From the NCBI RefSeq assembly GCF_029227915.1, contig NC_079878.1, forward strand, positions 5,890,001-5,954,000: 64,000 nucleotides of DNA, in the 5' to 3' direction. Position numbers and translations under genes: made by a program. The notes under the pieces are model-generated. The model made no database searches. It was not told the DNA's origin and worked only from the letters and a program-made list of their open reading frames with translations. Source of the stretch: Hydractinia symbiolongicarpus (Eukaryota; Cnidaria; Hydrozoa; Anthoathecata; Hydractiniidae). This document shows, one piece after another, positions 50,091 to 61,200 of this stretch. The number at the start of each line of letters is the position of its first letter. The stretch's first letter is position 1.

Positions 50091-51240
50091 GTGTCTTCCA
50101 GTACTGTAGGTCTATCTGCTGACATCGTCAAATTACGTCAGGGATGCAACAGCTGTGACCGCATAGCACCATCACAACAATCAGCCCCACCGACACCTCT
50201 TCAATATCCAGACTATCCGTTCCAACAACTGTGTGGTGATTTCTTTCACTACGCCGGCCGACATTATCTTGTACGCTGTGACCAATATTCAAATTGGCCA
50301 ATCGTAGAAAAGGCCATTAATGGGGCAAATGGATTAATTGATTGTCTCTGTTGCTCCTTTGTTACATTCAGTATTTCTGACGAATTCCCCTTAGATAGTA
50401 GTAGTAGTAGTAGTAGTGGTAGTAGGAGTAGTATTTATTTTCCATATATAGATAGTAAACAAGGTAATAACTAACTAAAATTTACAAATGGAGGGAGACC
50501 TAATCAAAGGAGAGGCCACCAAGATAGGAGATATATCAATAATTTAAGAACTACAAAAAACAAGTAAAAAAATGCATGCTGACAAAAAATAAATAAAGAT
50601 TGATAGAAAAATTAGCACAATATAAGTAAAGTTGTTTTATTTAGACAAATCAAGTTAGATATTGATACGGAAAAATATATCAGATGGTGGACCCGAACTA
50701 TGTGCGTCATCCACCTCAGGATTTCTTCGTAACTGGGATGTTTATCACTGAACTTCATCAGTAATCTAACCTTACAGCAACTGTCGAGCTGAAATTGGAC
50801 TAAAAACTGCAAAGCAAATGCTAATGGATAACACTGGTCCTGATGGAAATCTCAGAACAGTCTCATTTCAACGCGCCATGCTACATTATCGCAATGTCTG
50901 CAGTGTGTTTATTTGGCTGACCCATTAAGGATCTTACCTAGTAAATATCTCCCCCATCCTACCTGGCTGAACATCCTTGAGGATTGAGAGAAAGCTCTTC
51001 AACACTGTCACATGGCAATTGCTGAGAGGTTGTCACAATATTCAAAGCAACTAACCCTGCTCTGTGTGGGAGACCATGTCTAAATTCAAAATCAAACTGG
51101 TCTTTACCCACGTAGATGGGACAGAACCGGATCAGTAATAGAAATGTGTTAACATGACCAATATGTGGTTCGTATTAATGGATCTAAAAGAGTGACATTA
51201 CAAAATCACCAATTCTTACAAAATTTTACACCTGTTTAAC
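50091..51240 (+). pseudogene. Decayed Ty3/gypsy-type integrase fragment
   Basis: The open part 50091-50395 carries a CxxC zinc-type end (GCNSCDRIAPSQ) and an rve-like core (YPFQQLCGDFFHY, YLVRCDQYSNWPIVE). A ~290-bp insertion that starts with a (tag)n tract then separates it from further integrase-like sequence from about 50685 (SNCRAEIGLKTAKQMLMDNT) with several stops. Residual C-terminal similarity runs to about 51235. No LTRs, protease or reverse transcriptase were seen, so this is an internal relic and cannot be functional. Confidence 0.75.
50396..50684. other. Insertion within the integrase relic
   Basis: A (tag)n tract followed by A-rich sequence with no similarity to integrase. Ends are approximate; ttagat occurs at both edges and may be a short duplication. 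Confidence 0.45.
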
Positions 51241-51605
51241 CCAACATATCATTCAATCGAATTATAAATAATTGGTGGTCACCGTAACCATTACACTTCC
51301 AGAAACCCATAGGACCATGGATCAAGATCTCCAAGGTCACAACCACTCCCCAGACAAGCCACGATCGCTTGCACCCCTGTCCCATACACCAACCAACACT
51401 GTTTGATTGATGACCATTATGCAACACATTCACATTTCCACCACCGTCATCATCAACATCACCCCTGTTTGATGGTCTGTCTACGAAAGAGAGTACCATC
51501 AACCATGCTGTTTCGACGACTATTTTTTGGGTTGATTTATGGACATTTAGGACTTTGACGTCATTCCATGCTTCTGCAGTAATGACTGGGTGGTGAACTA
51601 TTTGT

Positions 51606-51960
51606 GGCGCCGTAGATTAGTGGTTATAGCTTTCGTACTCTGTGCGGGAGACCGGGGTTCGATTCCTCTTGACAGCGATTCAACATGGGCGAGTGAATGT
51701 TACCATAGCCCCCGGTTAACCCAAGCCATGTGAGGGAAATTGGGGAGATGGCACACTGTGTGGGCCGTTGGATGTTGCCGGGAGTTGTCTAGTAGAGCGT
51801 GAGCCCTACTAATTGGGTCTGCATAGCTCAAAATGAGCATTAAATACTCTAGGACTCTCCATCTAAGCCATGGCCCCTCCTGGAAATAATAGACAGGGTA
51901 TATCCCTCGATATTTGTGAGGCTAGCCATGTAAAATATGCACATCTATCTATCTATCTAT
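51606..51960 (+). mobile_element. tRNA-derived SINE, undivided copy
   Basis: Same tRNA-like head (A-box-like tagattagtggtta, B-box ggttcgattcc) and body as 40267-40792, without the internal duplication. Ends in (atct)n. About 355 bp, likely the standard length of this family. Confidence 0.88.
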
Positions 51961-52141
51961 TGACATAATCTATAGACTAGACATTGACATGAACTATTTA
52001 TATGCTTTGTGTATATATTACTTTATTTTTTAGATCAAACATTGCATACTAATAAGCAAATGTTTTTCATGCCTATCTAATACAAAACAAACCTGAAACT
52101 AGACAGGCTAACGAATTTGTTTAAGAAAATTTTTTTATTAC

Positions 52142-52404
52142 CATGTGTGCTCTTGTCCACAGTTCCCTTTGGTATTTTTCTTCACCAAGTTTTCCAAATG
52201 TCATGTCTGCTTTTTGAGCATCAGAAAAAGGTACATAACGATGTCTCAAGCAGTTACTAGCTCCATCTGAAATAAGTCGCCAAGTAATGCAACCATTTTA
52301 ATCATAAAATGGAGTTTAAAAATAATTCCAGTGGATCTTACATTTGAAAAACACATCACACAATTAAGACTACCCTGCACAAACGCCTTTTTGTGCACCA
52401 CCAT
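52142..52404 (-). CDS. First coding exons of an unrecognised gene
   Basis: Exon 1, 52404-52374: ATG, MVVHKKAFVQ plus one base, donor g|gtagtc. Exon 2, 52266-52142: acceptor tttcag; reads DGASNCLRHRYVPFSDAQ, then KLGEEKYQRELWTRAHM; donor atg|gtaata. The phase 1 junction is continuous and the sequence is charged and non-repetitive. Downstream exons would lie below 52142, a stretch holding a SINE and an integrase relic, and were not found. Read through without splicing, the frame stops after about 17 more codons. Family not recognised. Confidence 0.45.
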
Positions 52405-53870
52405 TTTCGCAAAGTTGTTTCTAGGGATGGCTTATAGTTAAAACCATGAAGTTATGTTATGAGCGGAGTTGCCAGATCGTTGCTAGAGCTGTTTGATTAG
52501 ATAATCACATAGAACGGTTACACTATAGCTACAAATGTATAATATATTTAGCTAGCTAATGTTATGTTATAGGTAATTAGTGAAACTTTCATGTAAAAAA
52601 TCTTGAGAACCAATAAATATATTACAAAAAAAGAAAAAAAAGTCCTAGACAATTTTTAAAGCTCTTTCAAATGAAATCAACTTGATTTTCAAGTGAAAGG
52701 TAGCTAGCTAAACTTCAAGCTCACGTGTGAAGGTTTGCACATGGAACATCATTCCCTGTGTACCATTGGGAGTTGTATCTATACATCAAAATAAAGCTAA
52801 CTTTGAAAATCCAAGCTTGACCATTATATTCGCTTTAAAAAACGAAGTAGGCTTCACGGATTGCAGATTAAGAATTTCGTTTTCATGGGTCCCATTTTGA
52901 ATATTTCAATCAGAAGCCATTTTGGACAAAATACGTTATGAAGCGCTAAATAAATCAAAACAGAAATAACCTTGTTCCCAGGGTCTCCTTTTGCAGGCTA
53001 AGCTTCCACTATACTCTTATCTTAAACTTGCTTTTTACGCCAGAAACAAATAAAAGAGTCCTGCGATACGGTGTTTACTTAATTAAATGACCTGTTTAAA
53101 AAAAAAAAATTAATCTTCTTCGAAGCTGTATGTTGTATGAAATTACTAAAAAATTATAGGTTGCCGTATATAGTCAATACGTTTTGGGCTTATACATGTT
53201 TACAATCTTTTATGTTGGGTTTACATGGATAACAAGAACATGCAAACCAGCGTAAAAAACCCGTCTTTTTAAACAATTGGATTTCAACCTATCGCGCCGG
53301 GACAGTTCGCATCGCCGTCCTGATGTCAGAAAGTCCTGGAACGAGTTCGAGTGGATTTTAGTATTATTATAAGTATTTTTATTATTATAACTAATACTTA
53401 CCCAGGATAGCGTTTTCTAACAAAAAGAACCCATTTATTCTCAACAATTCTTTCACAAAAGAATTATTGGCTTCAAATCAAAGTTTTAGATTTCGCTTGA
53501 TTTTTATTTTCTCCTGCACAGCGTATATACACATTTTTATATAAAAATATGCTTTAAAAGAATACCAGACTGTGATTTCAGGTTGAAAAAAATATGTCTA
53601 TTGTTTAGGTCAGAAATAAGAATACGACCAGCTTGGTTAAAGTTTTGATATTCTTTTCAAAACTTTAATCATACGATGTTTTGCTATTTTGAACATACAA
53701 ATATGAATTAAAAATGAAAATTGTAGATAAAGAAGAACATAACAAAATTAAATTGTCGTAGAGCTTTAAATTATGACTATTGTCTTTAATTTCTTGAAAA
53801 ATCTGTTGTCTCATGATGATGTCTTCTTTAATAAAGGTTTTGATGTTAAATTGGCCACACTATTTTCGTC
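52405..53870. other. Intergenic region
   Basis: AT-rich with repeat ends of the CCTGGGAACGAGG family near 52974-52990 and 53330. No coding exon seen. Confidence 0.45.
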
Positions 53871-54224
53871 GTTAATTTATCGATGTTAATTTATCGATAT
53901 TTATTTATCAATGCTTATTTATCGATGTTTATTTATCGATGTTTAATTATCGATGTTTATTTATCGATGTTTATTTATCGATGTTTAATTATCGATGTTT
54001 ATTTATCGATGTATATATCGATGTTTAATTATCGATGTTTATTTATCGATGTTTATTTATCGATGTTTAATTATCGATATTTATTTATCAATGCTTATTT
54101 ATCGATGTTTATTTATCGATGTTTAATTATCGATGTTTATTTATCGTTGGTAATTTATCGATGTTTGTTTATCGATGTTTAATTATCGATGTTTATTTAT
54201 CGATGTTTATTTATCGATGTTTAT
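53871..54224. repeat. 14-bp satellite rich in ATCGAT
   Basis: About 25 units alternating between tttatttatcgatg and tttaattatcgatg. A larger period of 180 bp is visible: gatatttatttatcaatgct occurs at 53896 and again at 54076. Confidence 0.95.
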
Positions 54225-54270
54225 CAGAAACGTAATATTTTTTGAATAAAAAATCAAAATCAAATGCTTT

Positions 54271-55277
54271 TTAATTTTTATTCCAACAGAATAATTTTTG
54301 AAAACGTCTGCACATTCTTTTAAAAAATCCCTTTCTAGTGGCTGCTTCTTTCTTATAATCATCTTCGATTTCCTTTTTATGTTGCGATATTGAAGATTTT
54401 TCTGTTCTTTTTTGAGATATTTGAAGTTCGTTTAATTTTGTATTGAGAAGGAGTGGTTGCATTTCAGCATAAGTGAGCCGAATCTGATTACCATGTCGGT
54501 ATGATCGAGTGACGTAACCATCCGTAAAATGCCGAATTTTCTTTTTTGCCATAATTTTATCAGACTTGTGTTCAAAAAGAATTTTTTGGGGGACTTTAGT
54601 TGTGCGTGGTCGAATTGGAACAGGCATACGATTCTTTTTGAGTTTGGTTATGGAGAGATGGGTATCTGATGAAATTGCTTGTTTAGGTTTCATGGTTATT
54701 AACTCGGAGAAATCGACGCAAGAACAACTTTGCATCAGACGAAAATTTTTTCGAGTCAACAAAACATGTAGATACTTGTAATATTGTGCCTCTTCTTTAA
54801 CTTTAAAACAATTAGGTCTTTTGTCTAGAAGAAGGAAATAAATTAATTATCCTTAAACTAACACTAACAAGTCTCTAACGCCATGAGACTTATTTTATAG
54901 TTTTTACCAATGTTGCTTTTAATACTTTTAACGGTTCTACTAAGATTAACCGTCATTGTATCTATTTTGTATAAAAAAGAAACCCAACCTTGGTTGAGGT
55001 TGATGGAAACTTCGTCACCAGGGTTTTTAGGCAGTTTTGGAGACAAGGTTGAAGAAACAGACGATATCATGTTAACTTACTCTGTTTTTCTTGTAAGTAC
55101 ATGGCTATTTCTCGCTTTTCTTTTCGTCTCGTATGAAACGGTCTTATTTCTAAATTATAGAAAATCACATTAAATCTATAATATGATCTATAGTGACCGA
55201 CAACATTGGTGAAAATTGAGAATGGGGACAAATGAAAGCAGAAGAATATTGTTGGAACACTTTTACTTACCTCTCAT
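54271..55277 (-). CDS. Unrecognised basic protein with a 7-nt first coding exon
   Basis: Exon 1 is 55277-55271 (ATG AGA G, donor g|gtaagt). Exon 2 is 54824-54271 (acceptor cttctag). The phase 1 junction joins to MRDKRPNCFKVKEEAQYYKY and continues to 186 residues. The protein is basic, with RMPVPIRPRTTKVPQK, a RHFTDGYVTRSYRHGNQIRL segment, a Lys/Glu-rich helix and a Cys/aromatic end (RMCRRFQKLFCWNKN). No signal peptide or membrane span. If the tiny exon is wrong, the first internal ATG at 54762 gives 163 residues. Intron 1 carries an inverted-repeat fragment. I do not recognise a family. Confidence 0.55.
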
Positions 55278-56651
55278 GTCTGCAGAAGATAAAAACAACA
55301 CCACTATTTCAAAACTTCGTTAAACCGACGTGTTATTTAATGTGACGTCTTACCAGCAATCTAACGTCATGAAGATAGTAGTCGTGTGACGGTAAAGGTA
55401 GACTTCCACTCAAAAGCAAAGCGGAAAATACGTAAATTTAATTGGCTATCTACTAATTGTGCGTTCCGATTCAATCCAATTTGCTTTTAAGTGCAATTCC
55501 ACCATAACATGTTTATTTGCGGATGAAGTGTTCGATGTAAGTTTGGGGAGGCGAGTTGATTTTGATCATCAGTATCTTGCAGAATATTTGAGTTCAAGTG
55601 AAGGCAATAAAGTAGTTTAGACATTCAGATGATGTTGTGATCCCCTTATTTTTGACGCCACTGTTTTTTCCACCCCTCCTATCAATTTTTAAAACGTTTC
55701 CACCCTTTTATCACCTAGCCAAAAATATGGAGCAAAAAATCTGTTGTGAATGAGATATTATGGAAAATCATCAAAATTAAAGAGATAATAATACGGAGTA
55801 TTCTCCCCAAATTCTTTCTTTTTTTGGCCTGCTTGTCCCGTTACCAGAAAAGTGTTTAAACCAAGATGCAGTGAATATATAGTAAGAGATCATATTTGGT
55901 GCATTGCGAATATAATAAGAGATAAAAAACATAAGCAAGAAAATGTTTATTGTAAAATTACAAAATATCCAACATCGTCAACAAGACTTGATAATTGTTA
56001 ATATGTGAACGGAGGTTCCGTCTAAACATCAAAAGCCTAAAGAAGTCCTGAAAACGAAATTACTATAATCCCTCGAGAACTGCATGTTGTGGTATAAAAT
56101 CAAAGATGGAAGTACTGAAACCCTTCATCTTATAACCTTAAGGCCATGCCCACAATCATGTCGCCATATATAACATCGAATTGACGTCATCACTAGGGAG
56201 GTAGGTTTTATAGCAAGCCACAAAAGCAAGAAAGATATATTTCGAATTGTGTTATTTTTTTCAGTCTTATTACAAGCTCGTGAGCTTGTTACAAGCTCGT
56301 GAGCTTGTATTAAAACGCAAATGTGTCCTACAAGAATGGAAATTTTTGCCTCTCTGAGCACCGACACGGGAGTAGTCGTGTGTTCGAATCTCATCTTGGT
56401 AACTATTTTTACTTTTTTTTTCTTTTTACTATCTCGCCCGCGAGGACGTGTTTACAGACTGACCTAACGAAAATTGAAATTTCGAGAAATTTTCTATCAA
56501 TATTATTGCCTATCCGAATAGCAAAATATGTCGTGTCTAACTTCAGCTTTTTATAAACTATTTTGGCGAGGTTGTTTGCGTATATCATCCGTCTTGTTGC
56601 TGTTAATTAGATAAATGGGATAGATGGTATAGCAAAAAGGACTTATATAAA
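55278..56651. other. Intergenic region
   Basis: Upstream flank of the basic-protein gene. Contains two tandem near-palindromes at 56272-56308 and a B-box-like gttcgaatctc at about 56383, possibly an old tRNA-derived repeat. No gene seen. Confidence 0.45.
56272..56308. repeat. Tandem near-palindrome acaagctcgtgagcttgt x2
   Basis: An 8-bp stem acaagctc/gagcttgt with a 2-base loop, repeated with a 19-bp period. Confidence 0.85.
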
Positions 56652-56652
56652 A

Positions 56653-57002
56653 TCTCTATTATAATAGCCGTATTCCGTCTGTCTGTCTCTGCGCGGACCC
56701 CCCGCTGAGTTAGAAAATGATGTTACGGAAACACGAATATCAAATGCGATATATTTTTATCCACTTTGTTGCGACGGGTAAATATAAAGGACGGGCGAAC
56801 CCGTGGATTTTTCCACGGGCAACGACTAGTCTTTATAATAATAGCCGTCGTCTGTCTGTCTCTGCACAGACCCCCCGCTGAGTTAGAAAATGATGTTACG
56901 GAAACACGAATGTCAAATTCGATATATTTTTATTCACTTTGTTGCGACGGGTAAATATAAAGGACGGGCGAACCCGTGGATTTTTTCACGGGCAACAACT
57001 TG
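56653..57002 (+). mobile_element. Two head-to-tail Helitron-like non-autonomous elements
   Basis: Copy 1, about 56653-56830, starts tctctattataatagcc and ends with a hairpin (cccgtgga ttttt ccacggg, near 56800-56819) followed by caacgactagt. Copy 2, about 56831-57002, repeats the same sequence with ~93% identity by eye and ends ccacggg-like hairpin then caacaact. A 3' hairpin followed by a short CTAGT-type terminus, no TIRs, and tandem copies fit Helitron-like (HINE/Helentron) elements. Confidence 0.75.
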
Positions 57003-57297
57003 CGCCTCATTGAGTAGCAATCTTACAGTCTTCCAACCAACAAAAACGCAAAAACTTCTTCTAATTCGACAGTTACAAAGTGTAGTGGTTGTCATCCTGG
57101 ACAGTATGAAGCGATTACAATAAAATTATTCGTTAGTCGTGTGACAATCTCGCGCCAACGCTCTTGTGATAAACTTCACTTGTATCACTATAGTTCGAAA
57201 TACCAATGTGGAACAAAAGACAAAAGAAATTTTAAAATTAGTAATAAAATTCTATTTTTTTACATCGCGTCACGTATATTTATTACAATTTTAGTCT

Positions 57298-58281
57298 TCA
57301 GGTTTCCTGCTCATGCGCAGTGTTGGTGTAACTGTGAACATCTGTAGAGGTTTGATTGCCCAACTCAATTGGTCTCGATTTGTCGTGTCTTCGAACGACT
57401 GCCGCTCTTGAGAATACGTCACCAGTTTTTCTTTTCTTCAAATTCAATTTTAGCATTAATATATCGCGAATATGTTTTTGCAGGAAAATATAGATAAGAG
57501 CATCACATGTAAAGCCAATAGCGTAAAATAACAACAATATATTTGAATGCAAGTTCGTCCCAGTCTCCAGTATATAAAACAAAATTAAATTTGTCACGTC
57601 GGGTACCATCACGAAAATTAAGAATGTCGCAATAATCAAAAGTGGCGCGAAAAAGTTTCTTCCCCGAAGTCCACTTTTCGGTGCAGTCGCTTTTGTGCTT
57701 CTGTTTACTGATTCCGTACTGGGATGTCTTCGAACAAGCCGAAATTTTTTATACAGGTATGTATATGTTACCACAGCAACAACAAAGAAAACTCCCTCAG
57801 TGACGGGAAATATATACTTGTAAATAATTGTTGATGTATCTTCATAGAATTTTTTTAATGAAAGAAGCACAATACCACATACCAATCCAGTGAGCCAGCA
57901 TAGTGCTAGCAATATTCTGGTCTTTTTTTTATTAAAGTATATGAAATATTGTAAATTCAAATATACTTCAAAAAATCTATCTAGTGTTAATAAAATCATG
58001 ATTAAAAAACTTGGTAACACAAAAAAAGAACATTGAGCGATCGTTAAATAGCGTATGTTTGTTGACGTCACGCTGTTGCCACGTGATAAAATATTTTGTG
58101 TCAAGTCGAACAAACTCATAGCAATTTCCGCGATACTTAGATTCAAAATGACGGTGTCTTGATTTCGTCTTTTATGTTTTAAACAAATCAACAAATAGAT
58201 ACCCAGACAGTGTAAGGTTATAGCGATACCGTATAGAGGTATTGGAAGGTTTTCGAACAAGTGCTCAACAAAACTCTTCAT
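57298..58281 (-). CDS. Class A (rhodopsin-like) orphan GPCR, intronless
   Basis: A single open frame of 327 residues with seven hydrophobic spans: ~14-36, 43-65, 79-105, 122-141, 155-178, 209-238, 246-269. Class A landmarks: LNLSIAEI in TM2, LDRF at 100-103 in place of DRY, a CWL tryptophan in TM4, and CDALIY (259-264) in place of NPxxY in TM7, followed by an amphipathic helix 8. The N-terminus is short (~13 residues), and the cysteine at TM3 (C84) lacks an obvious loop 2 partner. The C-tail is polar and Ser/Thr-bearing. The ligand is unknown. Intronless lineage-expanded receptors of this type are common in cnidarians. Confidence 0.88.
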   Translation of the reverse strand: MKSFVEHLFENLPIPLYGIAITLHCLGIYLLICLKHKRRNQDTVILNLSIAEIAMSLFDLTQNILSRGNSVTSTNIRYLTIAQCSFFVLPSFLIMILLTLDRFFEVYLNLQYFIYFNKKKTRILLALCWLTGLVCGIVLLSLKKFYEDTSTIIYKYIFPVTEGVFFVVAVVTYTYLYKKFRLVRRHPSTESVNRSTKATAPKSGLRGRNFFAPLLIIATFLIFVMVPDVTNLILFYILETGTNLHSNILLLFYAIGFTCDALIYIFLQKHIRDILMLKLNLKKRKTGDVFSRAAVVRRHDKSRPIELGNQTSTDVHSYTNTAHEQET

Positions 58282-61200
58282 TCCATCATCAAGGCGATTT
58301 TCTTCGTAAAATCTGGTGGCAAAGTAATACGAAACCTAAATAAGGTATCAAACAATGTACTAAATCTACTGCTAATCTGATGCCACCAATTCAGTCTTTG
58401 CTAGGCTTGACAGAGAAAACCCTTAATAGAAACGTGAAACAGGTGCAGTCGTAAACAAGTGTGAATTAAACTTTCTGCGCGGTTTGATATCTAAGTAGCT
58501 TGTCTAGTTGAGCGATTGCTGTGATTGGTTGGCTTTTGCAGTTGAAATTATAGCCTTAAATTTACTAAGATCTCCTTCAGACACCTCATTAAAAAGTATC
58601 AATAGAAAAGATTATCCTGGGTAAGTACTATAAAAGACCAAAAGGAGTTAATTAAAAATAACTAATCTCACGCATGTAATTGGCCATTTTCCGAGTTTGT
58701 GAGTGCAGAAAATTTTAATTTTGTATCAACCCCAATCTCATCCCTAGAACTTCTTTTTAGCTTTCGGATATACTTGCTGGCACGATAGAAGTTTATGCGC
58801 GCAAGCAACATATAAGAAAACGAGAAAAAGAGTCCTGGGGGCAAGATTAAAACAACTCGGAAGTTTAATACAATGCTTGCGTGTAATTAATAATTACGTA
58901 ACTTACAAGTACCCCACAGGTTAAATCATACACTTTTTTATATTCCTCTTTTGTAATTCCTAGTAAAACCGTTAAAAGTACAAAGTATGTTACCATTCTT
59001 GAATGTTTTGATTGGATGCTTTATTTGAACTATTTCTTTTCACAGGAAGAACTTCTTCGTGCAAAGTATGTGCGTATATGTTTTCACTTATTTTTATGAA
59101 AAATATTACGTTTACTACCCAAAATGCAATGCATTTATAGATGTTATTGTTATTTTCGATGTATTAGCTGCTTATCTGTTTTAGCAGAATAAGATAGAAA
59201 ATACGTTTCATTTTTAAAAGCAGCATATGTCTTTAAGAGATGATGAAAATCAGTTCAAAACTCGTCACCAGGCTTCATCTTTTGTGCGTATTAACAGACT
59301 TGCTTCCAAGCTCTATTGATCCCTTGCTCAGTAAAGAATTCAGGGTGAGTAAAATAGAGGGCAATGCAGATGGTATACAAAAAAAAAGAAAGATAATTTC
59401 CATAATTCGTGTTAGTATTTTGCGAAAATAAACTTTTTAATTGTGAAAAAGCGAAAAAGGGCTCAAAGAAAGAAGTTTATCAGACTTGTGACACTGGTGT
59501 GGTGGGAGAAATAAAAGTGTTTCGAGTCCGCTCTAAGTTTTTTGCTAAGTAATAAACAATACGTCGGGGAGTGACCAATAAAAAATACAAAGGATTGTGA
59601 CTGCCCTATTTTGAAAATCGTTGGGACCAGGCCATGATAAAGTAAAACGCGCATTCCGTGAGAAAATTGTAAAAATGACCTACTGGAATACGCTTTAGAA
59701 AGGAAGGGCATTTCCAGTCTTTCATATTTAACATTTGAAGACTTGTAACAAGGTTGCTTTTTCTTTTTTTCAATTTCTGTTAATCTCAAATCATGATCTT
59801 AAAAAGTCTCTCTAATCTTTCAGTAAGTATATGTTGAAGGTTATTTTTATTTAAATTTTTTATATTTATCTCTGTTATCTTACATCATATTATTTAGAAA
59901 ATTTTTTTTATGCATTTCAAAAAAAAAAGGTTTTACTAATTAAATAAAGTCGTATAGGGCAACTTTGCGCCCAGGCTCATATGCTATTCCAACTAAAGCT
60001 GTGTAATATCATCGTTATATTTGCACCGAAGAAATAAAAGGGACCGTTAATGAAGAAGTCGAAATATCTATGATTCATTACAAAATTTCGTATTTAAATC
60101 TGATTTCTGATCATTTGCTGCCTCAATGTTGGTGAACTTGTGTAGTGTAAGATAAAAAATCCAATTCTCTTTTATATCGGCCTGATTTTGACAACTCAAA
60201 CTTGAGTGATCATGAGTTATGACTAATAGATAACATCTCAGTATTTTGGCCTTGCTGTAACGCTAATTAGCGTATTTCGGTGTCTAAAGGGTAACGATAA
60301 CTTTGATTCCTACCAGTTTGAGCCTTTTAAGATCTGAATGGTATGGTTTATCCTAAATAGCTCTAGGATTTTTTAGGACTTATCCTCCGCTTGTTTTTCT
60401 TATAGTTGGCGAGGCCCAACTTCATCCCAGGACTTGTAAGGTTATTTGGCGAGATTGGCATGCCTTGATTTGATTTTGTATCCTATAAAAGCAAGTCAAG
60501 TCAGAAAAACGAAGCTTAAAATGTTTTCCTTTTAACGTTTTTGAAGAAAGAAAAGCCATCTTGAATCATTTCTCTTTTTGACGTTATCAAAGATGTTGCA
60601 AAGGTCGAAGCAAGTTGTCGAATCGTTTGACGTCAACCTATCAAATGATTTTAAATTTTTATTTTTCCATCGGTCGAAATCAATCATTAGATCACTTTCT
60701 TTTGATAAAAGAAGAACCTTTTTTTAAATGATCGCTAAAAAATCAAAATAATTCTATTTTAGTGATTGTCATTATACAGTATCAAGTCGGTGCTACAAAG
60801 AAGACGCAAGTTTCGTCACAAGAAACTTTACCCTACTAATAAATATTTAATCAATGTACAAACCGATGCTACGCAAACAGACATTAAAAATGAAAAAAGT
60901 TTAAAAAAAAGTAAAAATGACCTGGATTTAACTTCAAAGATTCTTTTCTCTTCCACTAAGCATATCTGTCAGTCAAGATTGTTCGGGTTGGTTTTTTGTA
61001 AAATAAAGATTAAGAAGCTGTTGTCTCATTGTCTAATTGTCTATATTTTTATTTTATCTCTTTTAAACCACTCCCCATGCAATGTATAGCATTTCTTTTA
61101 ATTCATAAGACTTATTTTACTGGCTATATTATAATGGACGGACATATCTTATATTACGTCTAAATAAAACACCAACGATTTATTAATAAACTGTTCTGGA

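Noticed and set aside
53883-54182. 99-codon frame of repeated YRCLFIDVYLS
   Set aside because: Translation of the 14-bp satellite.
56766-57123. Two similar plus-strand frames
   Set aside because: Translations of the Helitron-like repeats.
60766-61089. 107-codon plus-strand frame as a gene
   Set aside because: Open and basic, but no family match; joining it to the possible exon at 59240-59345 gives an immediate stop.
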